DNA of 43,590 nt. Source: Dactylosporangium sp. AC04546 (GTDB lineage: Bacteria; Actinomycetota; Actinomycetes; Mycobacteriales; Micromonosporaceae). How positions within the stretch are numbered: position 1 is the first letter of the stretch; each line of letters begins with the position of its first letter. Shown piece after piece: positions 1 through 6,834 of the stretch. The stretch spans positions 1-43,590 of the forward strand of contig NZ_JAHYSG010000102.1 of assembly GCF_022095675.1 (NCBI RefSeq). Direction: 5' to 3'. The position numbers were made by a program, and so were the translations under genes. The notes beneath the pieces were generated by a model. It did not search any database. It was not told where the DNA came from and saw only the letters and a list, made by a program, of their open reading frames with translations.

Positions 1-375
1 GGCGGAGGCGGGAGGCGAAGCGGAGGTCGAGGCCGACGGCGCCGACCGCGCCGACAGGGGCTTCGTCGAGGAGGAGAAGGAGGAAGGGGAGAAGAAGGAG
101 ACGGACGCCGGCAGCCCGAGGGCCAACGTCTCCTTCACACGGCGCTGGGACTCCCGGCGAATCAGATCCACCGCGCGATTCCGCGCGGTCACCAGGAGCC
201 AAGCCCGCGGGTTGGCCGGCACACCCGACTCCGGCCACACCCGCAGGGCCCGCTCCACGGCGTCCTGCGTAGCATCCTCGGCCAGCGACCAGTCGCCGGT
301 CACCCGGACGAGGGCGGCCAGCACGCGAGCGCCCTCGTCCCGGACCAGCCGCGCGACGGCGGAGACGGGGTCCAC
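1..375 (-). CDS. ECF42-type RNA polymerase sigma factor, N-terminal part (runs off the window)
   Basis: The 125 visible residues begin at GTG 375 (VDPVSAVARLVRDEGARVLA) and contain sigma region 2: LAEDATQDAVERAL (about 30-43), then NPRAWLLVTARNRAVDLIRR (about 55-74). The start lies one base after the stop of the YCII/DGPF gene, an arrangement typical of ECF42 modules, in which the sigma factor has a long TPR-like C-terminal extension (off-window here). Residues 92-125 form a Ser/Ala-rich low-complexity stretch (SVSFFSPSSFSSSTKP...) where the linker to region 4 should be. The frame stays open to base 1, so this may be an expanded linker or the result of a frameshift just outside the window. 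Target genes cannot be read from this fragment. Confidence 0.85.
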   Translation of the reverse strand, partial: MDPVSAVARLVRDEGARVLAALVRVTGDWSLAEDATQDAVERALRVWPESGVPANPRAWLLVTARNRAVDLIRRESQRRVKETLALGLPASVSFFSPSSFSSSTKPLSARSAPSASTSASPPASA

Positions 376-376
376 G

Positions 377-712
377 TCAGAACTGGATCATCGGGCGCAC
401 CTCGACGGCGCCGTTGCGGGCCGAGGGCATGCGCGACGCCACCGCGACCGCCTCGTCCAGGTCGGCGCACTCCAGCAGGTAGAAGCCGGTCAGCGCCTCC
501 TTCGTCTCCGCGTACGGTCCGTCGCTCGTGAGCACCTCGCCGGAGCTCACGCGGACCGTGGTCGCGGTGGCCGTCGGGTACAGCGCGTGCCCGCCCCGGA
601 TCACGGCCGCGGCGGCGCGGCCGAACTCGCGGTACTCCCGCATCTCCTCGGCCTGCTCGGGCTGGGTCCAGTCGACATCGGCGGTGTAGGTGAGCGCGAC
701 GTACATGGGCAT
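377..712 (-). CDS. YCII/DGPF-domain protein
   Basis: A 111-residue single-domain protein of the YCII-related (DGPF) family. The signature TSDGPYAETKEAL is at about residues 58-70, and the length is usual for the family. Such proteins are regularly encoded beside ECF42 sigma factors and are thought to be small ligand-binding or enzymatic partners; their exact reaction is not settled. The start MPMYVALTY is chosen because GGGAGGT lies just upstream. The stop is followed after one base by the sigma factor GTG, so the two are almost certainly co-transcribed. A second, independent YCII-ECF42 pair is at 35139-36737. Confidence 0.9.
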   Translation of the reverse strand: MPMYVALTYTADVDWTQPEQAEEMREYREFGRAAAAVIRGGHALYPTATATTVRVSSGEVLTSDGPYAETKEALTGFYLLECADLDEAVAVASRMPSARNGAVEVRPMIQF

Positions 713-748
713 GAGGTACCTCCCAAGGATGGGGAACAGTCATTCACC

Positions 749-2065
749 CTAGGGACGAACGGGCGCGGCCGAAGATGGACACTCGCGGAGCGCGATCTCC
801 TCCATCGCCCACAGGAGCCGCTCGGAGTCGGCCGGCGCGACCCAGCGCGTGTCGGTGTGCACGGTGAGGCGGAGGCCCGAATCCAGGGTCTCCACGTCCA
901 GGATCAGGGGCTCCAGCCCCGGATGGTCCTGCCGCGTGATCCACGTGAACGTCGACGGCGGCAGGTCGGAGAGCGACGGCGGCGGGTCGGCGGGCGACGG
1001 CATGCGGCGGTCGTTCAGGAAGCAGCCGATCTGGCCCGGTTCGAGACCGAGCCGGTCCATGAGCGCCCACAGGTCCCGCTGGTCGAAGTAGGCGTACTTG
1101 AACGCGGCCAGCGACGCCCGCCGCGACCGGTCCACGACCTCCGGGAACGGCCCAGCAGTGTCGATCAGGCACAGACCGGCCTGCGTCGCCGTGCAGACGA
1201 CGCCGCCCAGGCCGGCCCGGAACCGGTTGCTCACCACCGGCCGCACCACGACCGGCGCGATCCCGGAGGTCGAGGCGACGGCCGCGGCGAACACGGCGAG
1301 CAGCGTCGCCGCCGGGTCCGCGTCGAGCCGGGCGGTGAGCAAGCGCAGGGCCCGATCCAGGGCCACCGAGTCCAGGACGCCTCGCCAGTACCGCGGTCGC
1401 GACGGTTCCAAAGGCACCGGGAACCGCACGGGCGGCATCGCGCGCAGGACGGACTCGAAGTGCCGCTGAGCGGCCGCGTTCTGCCGCCGCCCGGCCGGCG
1501 ACTCCTGCCAGCGCGCCTGCGCGAGCGGCGCGAGCCCCTCGACGGGCGTGGACGGGCGCTCACGGACCTCGCGGAGCATGATCTGCGCCCCGGCCCCGTC
1601 GGTGGCGAAGTGCGACAGCACCGCCACCAGGTGCGTCGGCACGCCGCCGGTCCGCACGACGGCGGCCCGGATCGGCCACTCGGCGGCGAAGTCGAGCGGC
1701 CGGTCACGGAGCAGCGCGACCACATGTACGACATCCACGTCGTCATACACCGAGACCGTCAGCGCGCCGGCGCCGAAGACCTCCTGCGCCGGCGCCGAAC
1801 CGTCCGAGGGCAGCCGGAGCCGGGTCCGCAGCGTCACGTGCCGGCACATGTGCCAGCGCAGCTCGTCCAGCACGTCGTCGAGCGTCGTGCCCGGCTCCAG
1901 CTCGACGGCGCCGCCGAGCGGCATCCAGTGCCCGAGCGAGCGGATCGCGTTCCAGTTCTCGATCTGGCCCCACGAGAGCGGGCCGACACCGGCACCGTCC
2001 CCCTCGAACGGGACCTCCAGACGCTCGACGATGGCGGCCTCCTCGCGTCGGGTGGGCAGCCGCAT
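749..2065 (-). CDS. free-standing condensation-domain (NRPS C-like) acyltransferase
   Basis: A 438-residue protein with the layout of a nonribosomal-peptide condensation domain or wax-ester-type acyltransferase: N-terminal PLSWGQIENWNAIRSLG (about 29-45) and the active-site motif at 151-157 reading SHFATDG. The family motif is HHxxxDG, so the catalytic second His (152) and the structural Asp/Gly are kept while the first His is Ser. No adenylation or carrier domain is nearby, so it probably acts alone, joining a CoA- or carrier-bound acyl group to an acceptor; the substrate is unknown. The longer frame from 2230 is rejected because it overlaps the DUF2000 gene. ATG 2065 sits one base after the DUF2000 stop, suggesting translational coupling. 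No strong Shine-Dalgarno is visible for this start. Confidence 0.75.
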   Translation of the reverse strand: MRLPTRREEAAIVERLEVPFEGDGAGVGPLSWGQIENWNAIRSLGHWMPLGGAVELEPGTTLDDVLDELRWHMCRHVTLRTRLRLPSDGSAPAQEVFGAGALTVSVYDDVDVVHVVALLRDRPLDFAAEWPIRAAVVRTGGVPTHLVAVLSHFATDGAGAQIMLREVRERPSTPVEGLAPLAQARWQESPAGRRQNAAAQRHFESVLRAMPPVRFPVPLEPSRPRYWRGVLDSVALDRALRLLTARLDADPAATLLAVFAAAVASTSGIAPVVVRPVVSNRFRAGLGGVVCTATQAGLCLIDTAGPFPEVVDRSRRASLAAFKYAYFDQRDLWALMDRLGLEPGQIGCFLNDRRMPSPADPPPSLSDLPPSTFTWITRQDHPGLEPLILDVETLDSGLRLTVHTDTRWVAPADSERLLWAMEEIALRECPSSAAPVRP

Positions 2066-2066
2066 A

Positions 2067-2489
2067 CTAGCCGTGAAGGCGGGCCCCTTTGAGGATCCGG
2101 TCCACCGAGTTTTTCGGCCCGTGCACTGCGAGGCCGACGAGCCGCAGCTCAGCCCGCGGCACCGCCCGCACGGCCGCGCGATTGTCGTCGTCGTTGCCGG
2201 TCTTGAAGAGCTCCTCGGTGAAAACTGCACACGCGACGCCCCGCTCGACGGCCCGTGCGTGGGCCGCCGCGAGCACCGGGCCGGAGCCCTCGAAGATCAT
2301 CACCGGCTGGCCGAACATCGGCAGGTAGAGCGTCCCGTCCGCGTCCGAATAGTCCGAACCGAGCAGTGAGGGCTGGGTGCCCGCGATACCGCTGACGACG
2401 AAGGCGGTCACGTTGAGCCGCTGCCAGACCGCCAGGTCGTCGCGGAGCAGCACGGCAATCTTGGTGGGGAAGGACGTCATGCTCACCAC
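2067..2489 (-). CDS. DUF2000 family protein
   Basis: A 140-residue protein matching the DUF2000 family in length and sequence (KIAVLLRDDLAVWQRLNVTA at the N-terminus, then FVVSGIAGTQ and YLPMFGQPVMIFEG). The function of the family is unknown. It is divergent from an AraC-type regulator 41 bp away, a pairing commonly seen for this family, so the AraC protein probably controls it. The start is either GTG 2489, which is well spaced from GGGAGG, or ATG 2480 (MTSFPTKIAV), which looks more like family N-termini. It is followed almost without gap by the condensation-domain gene, with which it likely forms an operon. Confidence 0.8.
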   Translation of the reverse strand: MVSMTSFPTKIAVLLRDDLAVWQRLNVTAFVVSGIAGTQPSLLGSDYSDADGTLYLPMFGQPVMIFEGSGPVLAAAHARAVERGVACAVFTEELFKTGNDDDNRAAVRAVPRAELRLVGLAVHGPKNSVDRILKGARLHG

Positions 2490-2530
2490 GGTCGCCTCCC
2501 GTGGGTGGGCCCGTCTTGTACGTTGTGCAC

Positions 2531-3352
2531 ATGACCGCCGAGCTGGTGACGGCCTGGCGCCCGACGGTCCCCGGCGTCACCGAGGTGTTCCACGCACACT
2601 TCGTCGACCATGCGTACCCGCTGCACGTCCACGACGCCTGGACCCTGCTCATCGTCGACGACGGCGCGATCCGCTTCGACCTCGACCGCCATCCGCGGGG
2701 CGCGGCCGGCGCGACCTACGTCTCCATCCTGCCGCCGAACGTCCCGCACGACGGCCGCGCCGCGACCGACCACGGGTTCCGCAAGCGGGTCGTGTACCTC
2801 GAGCCGGACGTCCTCGACCCCCACCTCGCCGGGGCGGCCGTGGACCACCCCGGCTTCGACGACCCGCTGCTGCGCCGCCGCATCCACCAGCTGCACGAGG
2901 CGCTGCGCCCCGGCGACGATCTGGAGGCCGAGAGCCGGCTCGCCCTGATCCGCGGCCGCCTCCAGGCCCACCTCGACCGGCATTTCTCCGATCTGGCGGT
3001 ACCGCTACCCCGCCGGCTCGCGGAGGGCCTGCGCGACCTGCTCGACGCCCGGACCGCGGAGGGGATCACGCTGCGGGAGGCCGGCTCGCTGCTGGACAGC
3101 CACCCCGGCCACCTGGTCCGCGCCTTCACCGCCACGTTCGGTCTGCCGCCGCATCAGTACCTCGTGAGCCGGCGCATCGAACACGCCCGCCACCTGCTCC
3201 TGTCCGGCGTGCGACCGGCCGAGGCGGCGGCGCTGGCCGGCTTCCACGACCAGGCCCACCTGCACCGCCACTTCAAGCGCCACCTCGGCGTGACGCCCGG
3301 CGCCTACGCGGCCCAGGGCGGCGTGCCGATCACGGCGCCGTCGGCCCCGTAG
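2531..3352 (+). CDS. AraC family transcriptional regulator
   Basis: A 273-residue regulator. The N-terminal half is an AraC-type cupin ligand domain (HAYPLHVHDAWTLLIVDDG, SILPPNVPHDG). The C-terminal about 100 residues carry two helix-turn-helix motifs (ITLREAGSLLDSHPGHLVRAF and PAEAAALAGFHDQAHLHRHF), ending in the family's HLGVTPGAY signature. ATG 2531 is preferred over the upstream in-frame ATG at 2501 because it is where homology to AraC N-termini begins. It is divergent from the DUF2000/condensation-domain pair, its likely target. Its last 49 bases overlap the 3' end of the cupin gene on the other strand. Confidence 0.9.
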   Translation: MTAELVTAWRPTVPGVTEVFHAHFVDHAYPLHVHDAWTLLIVDDGAIRFDLDRHPRGAAGATYVSILPPNVPHDGRAATDHGFRKRVVYLEPDVLDPHLAGAAVDHPGFDDPLLRRRIHQLHEALRPGDDLEAESRLALIRGRLQAHLDRHFSDLAVPLPRRLAEGLRDLLDARTAEGITLREAGSLLDSHPGHLVRAFTATFGLPPHQYLVSRRIEHARHLLLSGVRPAEAAALAGFHDQAHLHRHFKRHLGVTPGAYAAQGGVPITAPSAP

Positions 3353-3687
3353 GCGGTGAAGCCGGCCGGCAGCGCGACGTACACCTCGGCGGGCTCGTCC
3401 GCCGGGTTGCCCACGGCGATCGGCGCGCCGGCGGGGACGACGGCCGAGTCGCCCGGCCCGAGCAGCTCGCCGCCCGGCGTGACCCGGACCTGCCCGGACA
3501 GGACGATGAACACCTCGTCGCGGTCGATGGTGTGGGGGAGGGAGTCGCGCCCGGCGGGCACGGTGAGGCGCCACGCGCACTGCTGCGCGGAGCCGTTGGA
3601 GGGGCCGGCGAAGACGGTGAACCGCGCGCCGCCGAACTCGAAGCGCGGCGCGTCGGCCGCACGCACGATACTCACTGCGGAAGTCAT
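3304..3687 (-). CDS. cupin-domain protein
   Basis: A 127-residue single cupin: motif 1 around GRDSLPHTIDRDEVFIVLSG (about 46-65) and motif 2 around GPGDSAVVPAGAPIAV (about 77-92). Of the usual metal ligands only H52, E58 and nearby residues are evident, so metal binding is uncertain. It is divergent from a MarR regulator across a 46-bp gap that holds a duplicated operator, so it is presumably the regulator's target. Its 3' end overlaps the end of the AraC gene by 49 bp in convergent orientation. Substrate unknown. Confidence 0.85.
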   Translation of the reverse strand: MTSAVSIVRAADAPRFEFGGARFTVFAGPSNGSAQQCAWRLTVPAGRDSLPHTIDRDEVFIVLSGQVRVTPGGELLGPGDSAVVPAGAPIAVGNPADEPAEVYVALPAGFTAYGADGAVIGTPPWAA

Positions 3688-3698
3688 GCCAAGAAACT

Positions 3699-3734
3699 AA
3701 ACCAGGTTTCGTACTTTGTAAACGGGGTTTCGTA
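3699..3734. promoter_or_regulatory. duplicated MarR-type operator
   Basis: Two 15-bp copies, AAACCAGGTTTCGTA (3699-3713) and AAACGGGGTTTCGTA (3720-3734), match at 13 of 15 positions and start 21 bp apart, two helical turns. Each contains an AAAC...GTTT palindromic core. They fill the gap between the divergent cupin and MarR genes and flank a -10-like TACTTT (3712-3717), as expected for autorepression plus control of the cupin gene. Assignment to the MarR protein is inferred. Confidence 0.6.
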
Positions 3735-4159
3735 TGCCCGAAGAGGATCTGCCGATCGGCCGCCTGCTCCTGCACGCCCACCGCCGCGCCCAGGCGGCGT
3801 CGCTGGCCAGGCTGCAGGCGAGCGGCTACGCCGACGTTCGCCTGGGTCACGTCCCGGTGCTGACGGCGCTGGCCGAGGACGCGGAGATGCGGATCACCGA
3901 CCTGGCCGCCAAGGCCGGCATGACCCGCCAGATGGCCGGTCGGCTGGTCCGAGAGCTGGAGTCGCTCGACTACGTGACGACCCGCCCCGACCCGGGCGAC
4001 CAGCGCGCGGTGGTGGCCGCCCTGAGCGCCCGCGGCACGGCGTTCCTGGCCGCCGCCCCGGCCGCGATGTCCGCGGTCGACGAGGACTTCGCGGCCCTGC
4101 TGGGCGCGGACGAGCTCGCCCGCGTCCGCGCCGCCCTGGTCAAGATCGCGGACTCATAG
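3734..4159 (+). CDS. MarR family transcriptional regulator
   Basis: A 141-residue winged-helix regulator. The recognition region ITDLAAKAGMTRQMAGRLVRELESLDYV (about 54-81) is followed by the wing TTRPDPGDQRAVVAAL with the conserved D-x-R motif. Length and layout are standard for MarR. The ATG at 3734 lies at the end of the second operator copy; GGGG at 3724-3727 is a weak Shine-Dalgarno. It is divergent from the cupin gene, its probable target. The inducer cannot be read from sequence. Confidence 0.9.
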   Translation: MPEEDLPIGRLLLHAHRRAQAASLARLQASGYADVRLGHVPVLTALAEDAEMRITDLAAKAGMTRQMAGRLVRELESLDYVTTRPDPGDQRAVVAALSARGTAFLAAAPAAMSAVDEDFAALLGADELARVRAALVKIADS

Positions 4160-4197
4160 CCGCGTCTGGAGGACGACCTTGCCTGTCGTGCGGACCC

Positions 4198-5022
4198 TCA
4201 TCCGTGAACTGCGGCGGACCTGGCCCGGCGGTCGCCGAGCGCCAGCAGCGCGATCGCCAGCGCCAGGAACACGACGGCCGGGCCCGACGCGTGGTACTCG
4301 ACCGTGCCGCCGCCGAGCGGGCCGATCACCAGCGTGCTCTGCAACGCCGCCGACGCGAGCAGCGTGGCCGCCGCCACCGGCAGGCGCGGGTCCACGAGGG
4401 CGCCGAAGAGCGCGGCGAGCGGCACGAGCACCACCAGCGCGACGTGCATCGGCCAACCGGCGGACAGCAGGTAGGTGATCAGCATCAGCAGCGGCACGAA
4501 CAGCAGCCAGCCCGGCGAGCGGGGCCGCGACGTGCCCGAGCGACCGGCGACGAGCACGGCCAGGGCCGCGGCGGCGGTGACGGCCTGCCACGAGAGCGCC
4601 GCCATCGGCAGCTCGGTGACGAGCCAGGCGAGCGTCAGGACCAGCCCGCCGGTGAGGCGCCCGCGCAGCACCGCCGCGACGGCGAGCACCGGCAGCACAA
4701 GCCGGGCGAGTGGCGCGGGCTCGATGGGCGGCTGGAGCCACGGCGTCGCCGCGTCGGTGAGGGTGGCCAGGAGCAGCAGGAGGGCGCCGATGTGCAGGCC
4801 GTCGCGCCAGAACGCGGCCGGCGTGTGCAGGGAGCCGAGGCCGGCGCGCAGGGCGAAGCCTTCGCGCAGGAGGCTTACGGCCTCCCGGGCGGCCGGGCGG
4901 CGCCGGCCGGGCGGGGCCGCGTCGAGCAGGGTGCCGAGCAGTTCGTCGCCGCGCTGCTCGCGGTACGACCTGGGGTAGGCGCGCAGGAGAGCCCGGTAGC
5001 GGCGGGCGAGGACGTCGGTCAT
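4198..5022 (-). CDS. multi-pass membrane protein paired with PadR
   Basis: A 274-residue protein. A basic cytoplasmic N-terminus (MTDVLARRYRALLRAYPRSY) is followed by about seven hydrophobic segments from residue 75 on (GLHIGALLLLLATL, LARLVLPVLAVAAVL, LVLTLAWLVTEL, AAALAVLVAG and others). The N-terminal LLRAYPxxYREQRGDELLGTLLDAA pattern recurs in actinobacterial membrane proteins encoded after PadR regulators. Its ATG overlaps the PadR stop by 4 nt, so it is translationally coupled and probably controlled by that repressor. No transport or enzyme motif is recognisable. Confidence 0.8.
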   Translation of the reverse strand: MTDVLARRYRALLRAYPRSYREQRGDELLGTLLDAAPPGRRRPAAREAVSLLREGFALRAGLGSLHTPAAFWRDGLHIGALLLLLATLTDAATPWLQPPIEPAPLARLVLPVLAVAAVLRGRLTGGLVLTLAWLVTELPMAALSWQAVTAAAALAVLVAGRSGTSRPRSPGWLLFVPLLMLITYLLSAGWPMHVALVVLVPLAALFGALVDPRLPVAAATLLASAALQSTLVIGPLGGGTVEYHASGPAVVFLALAIALLALGDRRARSAAVHG

Positions 5023-5357
5023 GTCGGGTTCACCACCGTGGCGTCGAGGGCGCTGCGGCGCAGCGCCCGGCTGGTCACAACCTTCGCGGCGGCGGCGAGG
5101 CGGGCGGCCTCCTCCTCGACCGCGGCGGTGCCGGCCGGGGTCAGCGCGTAGTAGCGGCGCGCCCGGCCGTTGACGATCTCCTCGCTGACGACCTCGACGA
5201 GGCCGGCCTCGGCCTGCCGGTCGAGCAGCGCGTACAGCGAGCCGGCCGCCAGCCGCACCGACCCGCCGGACAGCGCCTCGACCCGCTTGATGATCACGTA
5301 GCCGTGGAGCGGTCCGTCGAGGAGCGCCGCCAGCACGAAGTAGCCGGCAATAGTCAT
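5019..5357 (-). CDS. PadR family transcriptional regulator
   Basis: A 112-residue PadR-type winged-helix protein: the N-terminal helix (FVLAALLDGPLHGYVIIKRVE), the conserved LAAGSLYALLDRQAEAGLVE and the wing with GRARRYYALTPAG. The short length marks it as the subfamily lacking a long C-terminal dimerisation domain. ATG 5357 is chosen because it starts exactly at the family N-terminus. It forms an operon with the membrane protein (ATGA overlap) and is divergent from the flavin/F420-type oxidoreductase gene. A TGTAA/TTACA inverted pair (5357-5361, 5387-5391) in the gap could be part of an operator, but its 25-bp spacing makes this weak. Confidence 0.9.
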   Translation of the reverse strand: MTIAGYFVLAALLDGPLHGYVIIKRVEALSGGSVRLAAGSLYALLDRQAEAGLVEVVSEEIVNGRARRYYALTPAGTAAVEEEAARLAAAAKVVTSRALRRSALDATVVNPT

Positions 5358-5396
5358 GTAAGAAGAGTATGCAAACGGCTGGCACATTACAAGCGG

Positions 5397-5402
5397 TACG
5401 AT
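5397..5402 (+). promoter_or_regulatory. -10 element of a probably leaderless transcript
   Basis: TACGAT matches the TANNNT -10 pattern and ends 6 nt before GTG 5409, so transcription would begin at or next to the start codon. No Shine-Dalgarno precedes the GTG, which supports leaderless expression. No convincing -35 is visible. Confidence 0.4.
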
Positions 5403-5408
5403 GACGGC

Positions 5409-5849
5409 GTGACGGAGATCGAGGACGGGCTGCGGCGGGTGGCCGAGCTCGGCGCGCGCGAGCACTGGCTGGCCGTGCTGGTGACGATGCGGCCCGACGG
5501 GGAGCCGTCGACGTCCGTCGTCAACGCCGGCGTCCTGCCGCACCCCACGACCGGCGAGCCGGTCGTGGCTCTGGTGTCGCGGGGCGGCACGGCGAAGCTG
5601 CGCAACCTGGCCGGGCACCCGCGGGCCACGCTCGTGTTCCGGGCCGGCTGGGAGTGGATCTCCGTGAGCGGGCCGGCCGAGGTCGTCGGGCCTGCGGTGG
5701 GCGCCGAGGCGCTGCGACTGCTGCTGCGCGACGTCTATCACGCGGCCGGCGGGGTGCACCCCGACCTGGAGGAGTACGACCGGGTGATGGTCGAGGACCG
5801 GCGCGTGGCCGTCCTAGTGACGCCCGAGCGGTTCGCCGTCAATCCTTGA
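5409..5849 (+). CDS. PPOX-class (F420/flavin) split-barrel oxidoreductase
   Basis: A 146-residue protein of the pyridoxamine-5'-phosphate-oxidase-like split-barrel fold, of the actinobacterial F420-dependent type: WLAVLVTMRPDGEPSTSVVN, then KLRNLAGHPRATLVFRAG and the final DRRVAVLVTPERF. Such enzymes bind F420 or flavin and reduce small molecules; the substrate is not predictable. The start GTG 5409 is preferred over the longer frame from 5304, which would run through the PadR promoter. Its end overlaps the following minus-strand sigma gene by 36 bp. Confidence 0.85.
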   Translation: MTEIEDGLRRVAELGAREHWLAVLVTMRPDGEPSTSVVNAGVLPHPTTGEPVVALVSRGGTAKLRNLAGHPRATLVFRAGWEWISVSGPAEVVGPAVGAEALRLLLRDVYHAAGGVHPDLEEYDRVMVEDRRVAVLVTPERFAVNP

Positions 5850-6776
5850 GGGCAGGTCGAACCAGGGCAGGACCGCGTTGTCCATGAAGCGGGTGAACGC
5901 GCTCACCTCGTCGCCCGTCACCGTCACGACGATCAGGCCGTGGGCGTGCCAGGCCGGGTCGTCGCCCTCCTGGATGTAGGCGCCGAAGGCCGGCTGGCCG
6001 TTCGCGCCCACGGGGAGCAGGCGGTAGCGGCGGCCGTTGCGGAAGCCCACCCGGCGGAGGAAGTCGGCGATCGCCATACGTCCCTGGTACTGGTGCGGCG
6101 CCGGCGGCATCGTGAGCCAGGCGTCGTCGGTGAGCAGCGCCACGACCGCGTCGACGTCGCCGCGTTCGATCGCCTCGGCGAAGCGGCCCGCGGCGGCCTG
6201 CTCGCGCGGGGTGCCGGGGCCGGCGGCGGGCGGGGCCGGGAGTACGGACCGGGCGCGTTTCAGGGCGGCGTTGACCGCGTCCTCCGTCGTGTCGAGCAGG
6301 TCGGCGACCTCGGCCGCGCGGAATCCGAGCACATCGCGCAGCACGAGCACCGCCCGCTGCTTCGCGGGCATGAGTTGTACCGCGGTGATGAACGCCAGCG
6401 AGACGGCCTCCCGCGTCTCGACGAGTGCGTCGGGGACCGGCTGCAGCCACAGCGGCTCGGCCAGGCGCGTCGGTTCAGGGGGCGTGACGTCGGGCGGGAA
6501 CACGGTCACCGGCCGGCGCGACGCGTCCCGTGCCGCATTGAGGCAGCGGTTGGTGGCGATGCGGTACAACCACGTCCGCACCGACGACCGCCCGGCGAAG
6601 CCGTCGAGGCCCCGCCACGCCGCCGTCAGCGTCTCCTGGAGCACGTCCTCGGCGTCCTGGACGGATCCCAGCATCCGGTAGCAGTGCACGTACAGCTCCC
6701 GGCGGTACCGCTCGACCAGGGCGCCGAACGCGGCGCCGTCCCCCGCCCGCGCGCGGGCGACCAGTGAGGCGTTCAT
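5814..6776 (-). CDS. ECF sigma factor with C-terminal SnoaL-like domain (SigG/SigX5 type)
   Basis: A 320-residue sigma-70 family factor. Region 2 includes ELYVHCYRMLGSVQDAEDVLQETLTAAWRGL (about 30-60) and WLYRIATNRCLNAARDA. Region 4 includes MPAKQRAVLVLRDVLGFRAAEVADLLDTTEDAVNAALKRAR (about 140-180). A SnoaL/NTF2-like domain follows from about residue 205 (FAEAIERGDVDAVVALLTDDAWLTMPP). This architecture is that of TIGR02960/SigG-like factors, which use the C-terminal domain instead of an anti-sigma factor for control. ATG 6776 (MNASLVARARAGD) matches family N-termini; an in-frame ATG at 6785 is possible. It is divergent from the MFS transporter gene. Confidence 0.9.
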   Translation of the reverse strand: MNASLVARARAGDGAAFGALVERYRRELYVHCYRMLGSVQDAEDVLQETLTAAWRGLDGFAGRSSVRTWLYRIATNRCLNAARDASRRPVTVFPPDVTPPEPTRLAEPLWLQPVPDALVETREAVSLAFITAVQLMPAKQRAVLVLRDVLGFRAAEVADLLDTTEDAVNAALKRARSVLPAPPAAGPGTPREQAAAGRFAEAIERGDVDAVVALLTDDAWLTMPPAPHQYQGRMAIADFLRRVGFRNGRRYRLLPVGANGQPAFGAYIQEGDDPAWHAHGLIVVTVTGDEVSAFTRFMDNAVLPWFDLPSRIDGEPLGRH

Positions 6777-6790
6777 CACGACCATCCTGA

Positions 6791-6820
6791 CACCGCGGCG
6801 ACCGGAAAACCGTCGCGGTG
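6791..6820. promoter_or_regulatory. imperfect inverted repeat between sigma and MFS genes
   Basis: CACCGCG (6791-6797) is mirrored by CGCGGTG (6814-6820), and the inner parts GACCGG and CCGTC pair around AAAA with small bulges. It lies in the 58-bp gap between the divergent sigma and MFS genes, so an operator serving both is plausible. No matching regulator is identified. Confidence 0.35.
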
Positions 6821-6834
6821 GTGTCTGCACGGGC

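Noticed and set aside
4160..4197. Terminator between MarR and membrane-protein genes
   Set aside because: Only a 5-6 bp ACGAC/GTCGT stem can be formed; too weak to annotate.
5357..5391. TGTAA/TTACA pair as the PadR operator
   Set aside because: Arms are only 5 bp and the spacer is 25 bp, unlike typical PadR sites; mentioned with the gene but not annotated.
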